A stretch of 64,000 bases of DNA from Limnochorda sp. L945t (GTDB taxonomy: Bacteria > Bacillota > Limnochordia > Limnochordales > Geochordaceae), in NCBI RefSeq assembly GCF_035593305.1, contig NZ_CP141615.1, positions 2,883,722 through 2,947,721 of the forward strand, written 5' to 3'. Under the pieces are notes generated by a model that had not been told where the DNA came from, made no database searches, and was given only the letters and a program-made list of their open reading frames with translations. Within the stretch, counting starts at the first letter, position 1, and every line of letters begins with the position of its first letter. The position numbers were made by a program, and so were the translations under genes. This document shows, piece after piece, positions 49,288-57,952 of the stretch.

Positions 49288-50147
49288 GAGACGTCTCCGG
49301 CTGCCGCCCGCACGCGAGAGGAAGGTCGCAGGCGGTTCCACTCCGGGTTTCCGTAGCGCTCGGCCACGAGGGAGCCGGCCCTGGCTCGTTCGCCAGGAGT
49401 GAGGTCTTGTTGCTCCAGGTCGACCCGGAGGGCCACGCCGAGCCCTTCGACCAGCGCCCGCACGACCTCGTCCCATCCCGGCTCTCGCCCGAGCGCCCGG
49501 CTCAGGTCGCCCGCGCGCTGGCCGAGCAACAGCGCGAGAAACCGCTCGCCCCGCCCTCCGGGAGCGAGCAGGTGGGCCGTCAGCCCGGGGTCGAGGCGGA
49601 TCGGGATGCTCCCGTGCTGGAGGACGGCACCGCTCGCCCGCCGGACCTGTGCGCTCCCCACGAGCTTGCGCCCGCGCCACTCTAGCTCGTAGCGGGAGGC
49701 GGAGTCGAAACAGGCCCCGGCCAGCGCTTCCCGCCCCTGCCCCGCAGGTGCGGCCGGCCTGGCGAGGTCTGCCTCGACGCCGAGCAGCCGCAGTCCCTCC
49801 CGCAAAGCCTCGCTGATCCGCCGGTAGCCGTCCATCACGGCCAGGCCGGCCACGGGGTGTCCCGGCGGGAGCATGACGGCGTACGTCACCTCGACGTGGT
49901 GGAAGACCGCCCGGCCTCCGGTCGGGCGCCGCACCACGTCGACGCCTGCCTGCCTGCAGGCGTTCTCGTTGACCGCCCGCTGCCATTCCTGGAAGTACCC
50001 CAGGGAGACCGCCGGAGGTGCCCACCGGTAGAAGCGCACCGTTGGAGGCGCCGCCTCGTGCTCCACGCTCTCGAGGACGGCCTCGTCCACCGCCATGTTC
50101 CAGGAGGCCCGTCCGGGCCCGTCGACGAGCAGTCGCCAGCGTTCCAT
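49284..50147 (-). CDS. lipM: Lipoate/octanoate-protein ligase family, LipM-like octanoyltransferase
   Basis: 287 residues. RRPTGGRAVFHHVEVTYAVMLP is the conserved lipoate-binding motif; GACFDSASRYELEWRGRKLVGSAQVRR contains the active-site Cys of LipM-type octanoyltransferases and the conserved Lys. It would move octanoate from acyl carrier protein to GcvH, the first step in lipoate assembly. It lies directly downstream of gcvPB, fitting a GcvH target; the Bkd E2 also needs lipoate. No lipA or lipL gene is seen here. Confidence 0.82.
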   Translation of the reverse strand: MERWRLLVDGPGRASWNMAVDEAVLESVEHEAAPPTVRFYRWAPPAVSLGYFQEWQRAVNENACRQAGVDVVRRPTGGRAVFHHVEVTYAVMLPPGHPVAGLAVMDGYRRISEALREGLRLLGVEADLARPAAPAGQGREALAGACFDSASRYELEWRGRKLVGSAQVRRASGAVLQHGSIPIRLDPGLTAHLLAPGGRGERFLALLLGQRAGDLSRALGREPGWDEVVRALVEGLGVALRVDLEQQDLTPGERARAGSLVAERYGNPEWNRLRPSSRVRAAAGDVS

Positions 50148-50172
50148 GGGCTTCGCCCCAGTGCGGACTCTC

Positions 50173-51693
50173 TCAGCTCGCCGGGAAGCAGAGCTTCGGC
50201 TCCCGGGCGGCCGTCACCTCGTCGAGGCGGCGCACGGGCGTCCGGTGGGGCGCGCTCGTCACGATCTCGGGCGCTTCCTCGGCCTCCCTGGCGATCTGGC
50301 GCATCACCGCGGCGAACCGATCGAGCGTCTGCTTGGTCTCCGTCTCGGTGGGCTCCACCATCAGCGCCTCCTCGACGATGAGCGGGAAGTAGACGGTCGG
50401 GGCGTGCATCCCGAAGTCGAGGATGCGCTTGGCGATGTCGCCGGCCCGGACTCCCTTCGCCTTCTGGCGCACAGCCGACACCACGAACTCGTGCTTGCAG
50501 TGGCGGTCGTAGGGCAGGTGATACTCCTCGGCGAGCAGCCGCATCAGATAGTTGGCGTTGAGGACGGCCGCCTCGCTGACTCGCCGTAGCCCCTCGGGGC
50601 CAAGCGCCCGGATGTAAGCGTACGCCTTGACCAGCACCCCGAAGTTGCCGTAGAAGCTCCGGACCCTTCCGATGCTCTTGGGAACGTCGTAATCCAGGAA
50701 GTAGCGTTCCCCGTCGAACCCCACCAGCGGCACCGGCAAGAAGGGGACGAGGAACTCCCGGACCGCGATGGGCCCCGCCCCCGGCCCGCCCCCACCGTGC
50801 GGCGTGGAGAAGGTCTTGTGGAGATTGAAGTGCACGATGTCGAAGCCCATGTCGCCCGGCCGGGAGATGCCCAGGATGGCGTTGGCGTTGGCGCCGTCGT
50901 AATAGAGGAGCCCCCCGGCCTGGTGCACGATCTCCGCGATCTCCAGGATGTTTTCGTCGAACAGCCCGAGGGTGTTGGGGTTGGTCAACATCAGCCCGGC
51001 CGTCTGGGGTCCCACGAGCCCTCGCAGCGCTGCCACGTCGACGCCGCCCCGCGCATCCGAGGGCACCTGCACCATCCGGTAGCCGCTCATGGTAACGCTC
51101 GCCGGGTTGGTGCCGTGCGCCGAATCCGGGACGACGATCTCCCGCCGCTGCTCATGCTGGCCCCGGTCCCGGTGGTACGCCTTGATGAGCAACAGCCCGG
51201 TCAGCTCTCCGTGGGCGCCCGCCGCCGGTTGCAGAGTGGCTCGGGACAGCCCCGCGATCTCGCACAGGTACCGCTCGAGCCGCCACATGAGCTCGAGCGC
51301 TCCTTGCACCGTCTCCTCCGGCTGGTACGGGTGAATGCGGCTGAAGCCCGGGAGGGCCGCCACCTCTTCGTTGACTTTGGGGTTGTACTTCATGGTGCAA
51401 GAACCGAGCGGGTAAAAGCCGACGTCCACGGCGTGGTTGCGCCGGGAAAGCCCGGTGAAGTGCCGGATCACCTCGACCTCCGACAGCTCCGGCAGCTCCA
51501 GGGGCCGGCGCCTCAAGCTCGACACAGGCAGGAGGTCCGTGAGGGGGCGTTCCGGTACGTCCAGGCCGGGCAGCTGGTAGCCCTGCCGCCCCGGAGCCCC
51601 CTGCTCGAAGAGGAGAGGTGGGTCTTCGGTTTCGAGACGGGTCCTGGCCTGTGGCATGGCCCCTGCAGGCCCGGTCGGTCGTACGCCCTCCAC
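50173..51693 (-). CDS. gcvPB: Glycine dehydrogenase (decarboxylating) subunit 2
   Basis: 506 residues, beta subunit of split Gcv[23 protein letters not shown] and [14 protein letters not shown] are typical, and the PLP Lys lies in [18 protein letters not shown]. With GcvPA it decarboxylates glycine and passes the aminomethyl group to GcvH. GTG 51693 is chosen with GGGGGAG 7 nt upstream; ATG 51657 is an alternative. It follows gcvPA after 37 nt. Confidence 0.95.
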   Translation of the reverse strand: MEGVRPTGPAGAMPQARTRLETEDPPLLFEQGAPGRQGYQLPGLDVPERPLTDLLPVSSLRRRPLELPELSEVEVIRHFTGLSRRNHAVDVGFYPLGSCTMKYNPKVNEEVAALPGFSRIHPYQPEETVQGALELMWRLERYLCEIAGLSRATLQPAAGAHGELTGLLLIKAYHRDRGQHEQRREIVVPDSAHGTNPASVTMSGYRMVQVPSDARGGVDVAALRGLVGPQTAGLMLTNPNTLGLFDENILEIAEIVHQAGGLLYYDGANANAILGISRPGDMGFDIVHFNLHKTFSTPHGGGGPGAGPIAVREFLVPFLPVPLVGFDGERYFLDYDVPKSIGRVRSFYGNFGVLVKAYAYIRALGPEGLRRVSEAAVLNANYLMRLLAEEYHLPYDRHCKHEFVVSAVRQKAKGVRAGDIAKRILDFGMHAPTVYFPLIVEEALMVEPTETETKQTLDRFAAVMRQIAREAEEAPEIVTSAPHRTPVRRLDEVTAAREPKLCFPAS

Positions 51694-51730
51694 TTGGGTG
51701 CTCCCCCGCCTTCTGGGATCCTCGAAGCCG

Positions 51731-53077
51731 TCACGCGATAGCCTTGAGCGCCAGCACCAGACGGTCGATCTCTTCCCGGGTGCGCGCCTCGGTCACGCAC
51801 CATAGGACGCTCCGGTCCAGGCCCTGGTAGAGGCCGGCCAGCGGCAGTCCCCCGAGGATGTTGTAATCCTGCCAGAGCCTGGTGAGCAGCTCGCCGACCT
51901 CGCCGTCCATCTCCACGACGAACTCCTTGAAGAACGGTGCGTCCCACATGGGCCGAATCCCCGGCACCTCGGCCACCAGGGAGTCGAACGCGTAATGGGC
52001 CTTTTGCAGGGAGAGTTCGGCGACCCTGCGAACGCCCTTCGGCCCCAGCATGGCCAGGTAGACCGTAGCCGCCAGGGCGTTGAGGGCCTGGTTGGTGCAG
52101 ATGTTGGACGTCGCCCGCTCTCGCCGGATGTGCTGCTCCCGGGTCTGCAAGGTCAGCACGAAGCCCCGGCGCCCGTCGACGTCCTTCGTCAACCCCACGA
52201 TCCGCCCCGGCATCCGCCTCACCAGCTCCCGCCGGGCTGCGAAGAACCCCAGGTACGGCCCGCCGAAGCTGATGGCGTTACCCAGCCCCTGCCCCTCGCC
52301 GACGGCGACGTCGGCCTCGTACTCTCCAGGCGCCGCCAGGATCCCCAGGGAGATGGGGTCGACGATCGCCACGAACAGTGCGCCCACCCCATGGGCCATC
52401 GCCGACGCCGCGGCCATCTCCTCCACCGAACCAAAGAAGTTGGGGTTTTGGAGCACGACGGCGGCTACGTCCTGCGCCAGCGCGTGCTGCAGAGCGTCCA
52501 GGTTGGTGACGCCCATGCGCCAGGGGATCGTGTCGAGCAGCACGTCCTGGTTGCCCAGGTAGGTGGCCATCACCTGTCGATACTCGGGGTGCACGGCAGC
52601 CGAGACCAGCACCCGGCGCCGGCCCGTATGGGCGACCGCCATGAGCGCGGCCTCGGCCGCAGCCGACGCCCCGTCGTACATGGAGGCGTTGGCGACGTCC
52701 AGGCCCGTGAGGCGGCAGACCAGGGTCTGGTACTCGAAAATGGTCTGCAGCACCCCCTGGCTCACCTCGGCCTGGTATGGGGTGTACGCGGTGTAAAACT
52801 CGGACCGGGCCAGGATGTGCCGGACCACGGCCGGGACCAGATGATCGTAGGCCCCTCCCCCCAGGAACGAGGGATACTGGTCGAGGTGGGCGTTCTTGGC
52901 CGCCAGGGACCGCATGTGCGCGGCGAGCTCGGCCTCGCTCATCCCGTTCGGGAGGTCGAGAGGGCGGTCGAGGCGGGCTTTGGGGGGGATGTCCGAGAAG
53001 AGCTCCTCGACGCTCTTGACCCCGATGCGGGCCAGCATCTGCTCCCGCTCTGCGTCCGTCAACGGGACGAAGTCCAC
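51731..53077 (-). CDS. gcvPA: Glycine dehydrogenase (decarboxylating) subunit 1
   Basis: 448 residues, alpha subunit of split Gcv[45 protein letters not shown] and [21 protein letters not shown] are standard; [21 protein letters not shown] lies in the middle. Start is GTG 53077. Splitting of GcvP into two subunits is the usual form in Bacillota and Thermus. It sits between gcvH and gcvPB. Confidence 0.95.
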   Translation of the reverse strand: MDFVPLTDAEREQMLARIGVKSVEELFSDIPPKARLDRPLDLPNGMSEAELAAHMRSLAAKNAHLDQYPSFLGGGAYDHLVPAVVRHILARSEFYTAYTPYQAEVSQGVLQTIFEYQTLVCRLTGLDVANASMYDGASAAAEAALMAVAHTGRRRVLVSAAVHPEYRQVMATYLGNQDVLLDTIPWRMGVTNLDALQHALAQDVAAVVLQNPNFFGSVEEMAAASAMAHGVGALFVAIVDPISLGILAAPGEYEADVAVGEGQGLGNAISFGGPYLGFFAARRELVRRMPGRIVGLTKDVDGRRGFVLTLQTREQHIRRERATSNICTNQALNALAATVYLAMLGPKGVRRVAELSLQKAHYAFDSLVAEVPGIRPMWDAPFFKEFVVEMDGEVGELLTRLWQDYNILGGLPLAGLYQGLDRSVLWCVTEARTREEIDRLVLALKAIA

Positions 53078-53090
53078 GGGCCCACCCCCT

Positions 53091-53471
53091 TCACCGGGCG
53101 CCGATCAGGGCCTTGTAATCGGCCGCGGACAGCAGCTGGTGCAACTCTTCCGGCCGGACGACCTCGATCACGCAGATCCACCCATCGCCGTACGGATCCT
53201 TGTTGACCCGCTCCGGCTCGTCCGCCAGCGCCTCGTTGACCTCTGTCACCGTGCCGGAGACCGGGGCGTAGACGTCCGAGACTGCCTTGACGGACTCGAT
53301 GACGGCCATGCGCTTCCCCTGCTCCACGGCCGCCCCCTTCTTGGGGAGCTCCACGAAGACCACGTCTCCGAGCTCCTTTTGGGCGTAGAACGTGACGCCG
53401 ACTTTCGCCTTGCGGCCGTCCACGGCCACCCACTCGTGCTCCTTGGTGTACTGGAGGTGCTCCGGATACAC
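53091..53471 (-). CDS. gcvH: Glycine cleavage system H protein
   Basis: 126 residues. YTKEHEWVAVDGRKAKVGVT begins the fold, and AVIESVKAVSDVYAPVSGTV contains the lipoyl Lys (ESVKAVSD). It carries the aminomethyl group between GcvP and GcvT. GTG 53471 follows AAAGGGG at a suitable distance. The order is gcvT, gcvH, gcvPA, gcvPB. Confidence 0.96.
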   Translation of the reverse strand: MYPEHLQYTKEHEWVAVDGRKAKVGVTFYAQKELGDVVFVELPKKGAAVEQGKRMAVIESVKAVSDVYAPVSGTVTEVNEALADEPERVNKDPYGDGWICVIEVVRPEELHQLLSAADYKALIGAR

Positions 53472-53510
53472 TGCAGCTAGCCCCTTTCGATCGGTTCGAC
53501 CCCGGGGCGC

Positions 53511-54665
53511 TCACGGCGCGCTCTTCTGACTGCGACCCCGGGTCCGGACGGGCACGAAGCTCCCTTTGACGATCCGCGCCCGGTGGAGCCGGTCGCGGAT
53601 CGCGACCGCCAGGGCCGTCCCCGGAGCGGCCCGGTCCACCGGCACGTATCCGAGCCCGATGCCCTGCTGAAGCACCGGGGAAAGAGTCCCGCTGGTAACC
53701 TGGCCGATGGGAGCGCCGCCTTGCGGCTCCACCAGCGCGTACCCGTGCCGCGGCACGCCCCTGTCCTCCAGGACGAAACCCACCAGGCGGCGCAACACCC
53801 CGCGCTCTTTTTGCTGCAAGAGCGCGTGCCGCCCTACGAAGTTGCCCTTCGGAAAGTCCACCACCCAGCCCAGCCCCGCCTCGAGGGGCGTGGTGGTCTC
53901 GTCGATATCCTGGCCGTACAGCGGGTACCGCGCCTCCAGGCGCAACGTGTCCCGGGCACCGAGGCCCACGGGCACCGCGCCGGCGGGTCCGGCCTCCTGC
54001 ATGATCGCCTCCCACAGGGCGACGGCCTTGCCGGCCTCGACGAAGAGCTCGAAGCCGTCCTCTCCGGTGTAGCCGGTGCGGGAAACGGTCGCGGGGATCC
54101 CGGCCACGGTGGCCCCGGTGAACCGGTAAAAGCCCAGCGCGTCCAGATCGGCGCCTTCTACCAGGGGAGAGAGGAGGGCCTGCGCCTGCGGCCCCTGGAC
54201 GGCAATCAGAGCCAGCTCCTGCGTCTGATCCCGGACCGTCACGGAAGTGCCGGCGAGATGCTGCTCGATCCAGGCAAGGTCTTTGGCGTGGCAGGCCGCG
54301 TTGACTACCAGCATGAAGCGCTCAGGCGCCTCACGGTACACGACGAGGTCGTCGATGATCCCGCCGCCGGGCAGGCACATCACGCCGTAGCGGGCTTGCC
54401 CCACCTCGAGCGTCGCCAGGTTGCAGGTCACCAGGGCGTCGAGAGCGGCGGCGGCGCCCGGCCCCTCCACCACCAGCTCTCCCATGTGTGAAAGGTCGAA
54501 GATCCCCGCGCGCTCCCGGACGGCCCGGTGCTCCTCCACGATCCCGCTGTACTGGACGGGCATCCACCATCCGGCGAACTCGATCATGCGCGCGCCAAGC
54601 CGCTCGTGGAGCCCGCTCAAGGGGGTCCGGGTGAGCTGCCGGCCGGCGGGCGACGCCTCTGGCAT
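53511..54665 (-). CDS. gcvT: Aminomethyltransferase (glycine cleavage T protein)
   Basis: 384 residues. RTPLSGLHERLGARMIEFAGWWMPVQYSG, DLSHMGELVVEGPGA, SRTGYTGEDGFELFV and ARYPLYGQDIDETTTPLEAGLGWVV are folate-binding motifs of the family. It moves the one-carbon unit to tetrahydrofolate. It is slightly longer than usual, with a basic C-terminus (RTRGRSQKSAP). GGGGGAGG lies upstream of ATG 54665. It opens the gcv operon; no glycine riboswitch was recognised in the 238-nt gap before it. Confidence 0.95.
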   Translation of the reverse strand: MPEASPAGRQLTRTPLSGLHERLGARMIEFAGWWMPVQYSGIVEEHRAVRERAGIFDLSHMGELVVEGPGAAAALDALVTCNLATLEVGQARYGVMCLPGGGIIDDLVVYREAPERFMLVVNAACHAKDLAWIEQHLAGTSVTVRDQTQELALIAVQGPQAQALLSPLVEGADLDALGFYRFTGATVAGIPATVSRTGYTGEDGFELFVEAGKAVALWEAIMQEAGPAGAVPVGLGARDTLRLEARYPLYGQDIDETTTPLEAGLGWVVDFPKGNFVGRHALLQQKERGVLRRLVGFVLEDRGVPRHGYALVEPQGGAPIGQVTSGTLSPVLQQGIGLGYVPVDRAAPGTALAVAIRDRLHRARIVKGSFVPVRTRGRSQKSAP

Positions 54666-54749
54666 GGGACCTCGCCTCCCCCTGGAACTTAGCGGCGGCG
54701 CCGTGCGATTCCTGCCAGCCCGCCTCGCCGCACCGCCGCGGGCCGCGGT

Positions 54750-54871
54750 GCATAGTATGCCGCCCGGGAGGCTGACGAAGGAGCATGCTGCGCCGCCTGG
54801 CCCTGATCCACCTGACTCGTCTCATCTGGCGCCGGCGCGCCATCGTCTGGTGGGTCGCCCCCGGTCGCTAG
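54750..54871 (+). other. Possible micro-ORF (28 residues) with palindromic upstream site
   Basis: In the 238-nt gap between sucD and gcvT, ATG 54785 to TAG 54871 encodes MLRRLALIHLTRLIWRRRAI followed by VWWVAPGR, a cationic hydrophobic peptide. AAGGAG is 1 nt and GGAGG about 13 nt upstream of the ATG, so ribosome spacing is poor. TAGTAT (54753-54758) could be a -10 and lies inside the palindrome GCATAGTATGC (54750-54760). It is on the opposite strand to both neighbours. It may be chance in GC-rich DNA. Confidence 0.2.
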
Positions 54872-54903
54872 CTTCGGCCCACCTCCCGGCGCCGGGCTCC
54901 GGC

Positions 54904-55794
54904 TCAGGAGCGGGCGCGCGCCGGGGAGCTCAGGCGCTCCGCCACGAGGCCGACGATCTCCTGGATGGAGTCGGCCACCGGCACGCCTGCATCGCGCAGC
55001 GCCTCGACCTTGGACTGCGCAGTGCCCATCTTGCCCGAGATGATGGCGCCGGCGTGTCCCATGCGCTTGCCCGGGGGAGCCGTGCGCCCCGAGATGAACG
55101 AGACGACGGGCTTGGTCCCGTGGTCCCGGATGAACGCGGCCGCCTCTTCCTCGTCGGTCCCTCCGATCTCCCCGATGAGCACCACCGCACGGGTGGCCGG
55201 ATCCTGCTCAAAGAGGTGGAGGATGTCCACGAACCGGGAGCCGATGATGGGGTCTCCCCCGACCCCCACGCACGTGGACTGGCCCAGCCCGGCCCGGCTC
55301 AGCTCGTGCACGACTTCGTAAGTCAGGGTCCCGCTCCGCGAGACGAGGCCCACGGGCCCGGGCCGGAAGATCGCGCCCGGCAGGATGCCCACGAGCGCCT
55401 CGCCCGGCGAGATCAAGCCCGGACAGTTGGGGCCGATGAGGCGCGTCCCCCTCCTGCGGGCTGCCGCCACGACCGCCAGCATGTCCTGCACGGGAATGCC
55501 CTCGGTGATGACCACCACGGGGTTCATGCCCGCCTCGATGGCCTCGAGCGCGGAGTCGGCGGCGAACGCGGCCGGCACGAAGATGATCGACGCGTTGGCC
55601 CCGGTTGCCTTCCGGGCCTGGGCTGCCGTCTCGAAGACGGGCACCCCCTCGACCCTGGTGCCTCCCTTGCCGGGCGTGACGCCCGCCACCACCTTGGTGC
55701 CGTAGGCGAGCATCTGCCGCGTGTGGAACTCTCCCTCGCGCCCGGTGATGCCGTGGACGACGACGCGCGTGTTGCGATCCACGAGGATGGACAA
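54904..55794 (-). CDS. sucD: Succinyl-CoA synthetase alpha subunit
   Basis: 296 residues. [21 protein letters not shown] binds Co[21 protein letters not shown] and [17 protein letters not shown] follow, and the phosphorylated His is in [13 protein letters not shown]. With SucC it interconverts succinyl-CoA and succinate with nucleotide phosphorylation. Translation begins at TTG 55794, 51 nt after sucC. No 2-oxoglutarate dehydrogenase genes are in the window. Confidence 0.95.
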   Translation of the reverse strand: MSILVDRNTRVVVHGITGREGEFHTRQMLAYGTKVVAGVTPGKGGTRVEGVPVFETAAQARKATGANASIIFVPAAFAADSALEAIEAGMNPVVVITEGIPVQDMLAVVAAARRRGTRLIGPNCPGLISPGEALVGILPGAIFRPGPVGLVSRSGTLTYEVVHELSRAGLGQSTCVGVGGDPIIGSRFVDILHLFEQDPATRAVVLIGEIGGTDEEEAAAFIRDHGTKPVVSFISGRTAPPGKRMGHAGAIISGKMGTAQSKVEALRDAGVPVADSIQEIVGLVAERLSSPARARS

Positions 55795-55845
55795 GTCGTA
55801 CTCGCCCCCGTCCGTAAGCTCGAAGGCTATCCGCCCGCCGGGCGC

Positions 55846-56997
55846 TCAGGCTCCGGCGGCCAGCTCCACCACCCGCCGGGCCGCTTGCTGGAAAGTGGGC
55901 GCGGTCTCGATGCCGCGGCCCGCCTGCACGAGGAGCGCTCGCCCCTCCTCCGCCCGGGTGCCGGCAAGCCGTACCACGATCGGGACGGAGCGCCTCTCCA
56001 GCTGGCCCAGTGCCTGCAGCATGCCGCGAGCGACCTCGTCCCCCCGGGTGATGCCTCCGAAGACGTTGATCAGCACGGACTTCACGTCGGGGTCGCTCAG
56101 CACGATGCGCAGGGCCCGCTCCACGACGTCGGCTCGCGCTCCCCCGCCGATGTCGAGGAAGTTGGCCGGGCGTCCCCCCTCCCGCTGCACCATGTCGAGG
56201 GTGGCCATGACCAACCCGGCACCGTTGCCGATGATGCCCACGTTACCGTCCAGTTTCACGTAGGCCAGGTGTTGTTCACGCGCCGCCCGCTCGAGAGGAT
56301 GGTCCCCCTCCACCTCTCGCATGGCGGCCAGGTCGGGGTGGCGGAAGAGCGCGTTATCGTCGATCTCCACCTTGCCGTCGAGAGCGACGAGCGTGCCGTC
56401 CTCCAGCTGGGCCAGCGGGTTGATCTCGACCAGTTGGGCGTCGTGGCGGCGAAAGAGCTCGTAAAGGATCCGGGCGAAACGCGCCAGCTCCTTGCGCGCC
56501 TCGGCGGGGGCTCCGCCCTCCTCGAAAAGCCGCCGCACCTGGAAGTCGCGCAGCCCCAGGAGCGGATCGGCCCACTCCTTGGCGACCAGGTGGGGAGTCT
56601 TCTCCGCTACCTCCTCGATGTCCATGCCGCCGGCCGTGGAGAAGATGGCCACCGCGGCCTGGCGGGATCGGTCGACGGTCACGCTCAGGTAGTACTCGCG
56701 CTGGACCGCCGCCGCCCGCTCCACCAGCACCTGACGGACCTCATAGCCCCGGATCCGTGCGCCGATGAGCTCGGATGCCGCCCTGGCGGCATCGTCCGGA
56801 GTAGCCGCGATCCGGATGCCCCCGGCTTTGCCCCGGCCCCCGATCGGGATCTGCACCTTGACTGCCACGCGGCCCCCGAGCTCGCCGGCGATCTGGCGCA
56901 CCTCGTCAGGAGAGGAGGCCACCCGCCCATCGGGCACGGGAAGGCCCCCGTCCCGAAAGATGGCCTTGGACTGCGCTTCGGTGAGCCGCATCGTCAC
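55846..56997 (-). CDS. sucC: Succinyl-CoA synthetase beta subunit
   Basis: 383 residues. The ATP-grasp domain shows AVKVQIPIGGRGKAGGIRIA; LVEINPLAQLEDGTLVALDGKVEIDDNALFRHP, GNGAGLVMATLDMVQREGGRPANFLDIGGGA and INVFGGITRGDEVARGML are conserved. It pairs with SucD. ATG 56997 overlaps the ilvE stop as ATGA, linking BCAA metabolism genes and the TCA step in one transcript. Confidence 0.95.
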   Translation of the reverse strand: MTMRLTEAQSKAIFRDGGLPVPDGRVASSPDEVRQIAGELGGRVAVKVQIPIGGRGKAGGIRIAATPDDAARAASELIGARIRGYEVRQVLVERAAAVQREYYLSVTVDRSRQAAVAIFSTAGGMDIEEVAEKTPHLVAKEWADPLLGLRDFQVRRLFEEGGAPAEARKELARFARILYELFRRHDAQLVEINPLAQLEDGTLVALDGKVEIDDNALFRHPDLAAMREVEGDHPLERAAREQHLAYVKLDGNVGIIGNGAGLVMATLDMVQREGGRPANFLDIGGGARADVVERALRIVLSDPDVKSVLINVFGGITRGDEVARGMLQALGQLERRSVPIVVRLAGTRAEEGRALLVQAGRGIETAPTFQQAARRVVELAAGA

Positions 56998-57920
56998 TTC
57001 CCCTCCTGGTACACCGGCGTGAGCCAGTGACGGTACTCGGGAACGTTGCCTTTGACCACTTCGAAATAGAGCCGCTGGATACGGCGGGTGATGGGCCCCA
57101 TCGCCCCGTCACCCACCGGCCTGTGATCGATCTCGCCGACGGCGCTGACCTGGGCGCCCGTTCCTACCAGGAAGACCTCGTCGGCGACGTATAGCTCGGT
57201 CCGGTCGATGGGACGCTCCTCGACGGGGAGATGGAGCTGCTCTGTGGCGAGCTGCAGGATGGTCGCTCGCGTAATGCCTTCCAGGATGTCGGCGTAAACG
57301 GGCGTCGTGATCAGCCGGCCGTTACGGACGAGAAAGAGGTTTTCGGCGCTACCCTCCGACACGTGGCCATCCTCGGTCAGGAAGATGGCCTCGTCGTATC
57401 CGTCCTCGGCCGCCTCCGACTTGGCCAGGGCCGCGTTGACGTACGAGCCCGAGATCTTGGCCCGCATCGGGATGACGTTGTCACCGACGTGCCGCCACGA
57501 CGACACCCGGGCCCGGATCGGCTTCTCGACGTCCAGGTACGGGCCGAAGGGCACGGCGAAAAGGGTGAAGTCGTCGGAGAGGCCGTGCAGGCGCACCCCG
57601 ATGGCCCGCTCGCTCTTGTAAAAGAGGGGGCGCACGTACACGTCCTCCCGGTCGCCGTTACGCCGGAGGATCTCCAGCGTCACCTCCACGAGCTGATCCA
57701 GGGTCAGAGCCGAGCGGATGCGCAGGATCTTCGCGGAGTTGAGCATCCGCTGGTAGTGCTCCCGCACCCGGAAGAGGTAGAGTTGCCGGCGCTCCTCGTT
57801 CCAGTACGCCCGGATCCCTTCGAAACAGGCCGTGCCGTAGTTGAAAGCGTGGGTCATGACGCTGATCCGGGCGTCCTCCAGGTCGACGACCCGCCCCTCG
57901 AAGTACGCGTACCGTGCCAT
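56994..57920 (-). CDS. ilvE: Branched-chain amino acid aminotransferase
   Basis: 308 residues, fold-type IV PLP enzyme. MTHAFNYGTACFEGIRAYW at the N-terminus, AKISGSYVNAALAKSEA with the PLP Lys, and FLTEDGHVSEGSAENLFLVRNG, ITRATILQLA and VFLVGTGAQVSAVGEID are standard. It interconverts leucine, isoleucine and valine with their 2-oxoacids, the substrates of the Bkd complex encoded at 39116-42407. ATG 57920 has GGAGG about 8 nt upstream. It opens the ilvE-sucC-sucD cluster. Confidence 0.95.
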   Translation of the reverse strand: MARYAYFEGRVVDLEDARISVMTHAFNYGTACFEGIRAYWNEERRQLYLFRVREHYQRMLNSAKILRIRSALTLDQLVEVTLEILRRNGDREDVYVRPLFYKSERAIGVRLHGLSDDFTLFAVPFGPYLDVEKPIRARVSSWRHVGDNVIPMRAKISGSYVNAALAKSEAAEDGYDEAIFLTEDGHVSEGSAENLFLVRNGRLITTPVYADILEGITRATILQLATEQLHLPVEERPIDRTELYVADEVFLVGTGAQVSAVGEIDHRPVGDGAMGPITRRIQRLYFEVVKGNVPEYRHWLTPVYQEGK

Positions 57921-57952
57921 TGAAGGTTCGCCTCCCGTGCAGACCCTCTGGT

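Noticed and set aside
54666-54903. Glycine riboswitch ahead of gcvT
   Set aside because: No paired aptamer core or GGA-rich glycine aptamer signature could be recognised on the minus strand.
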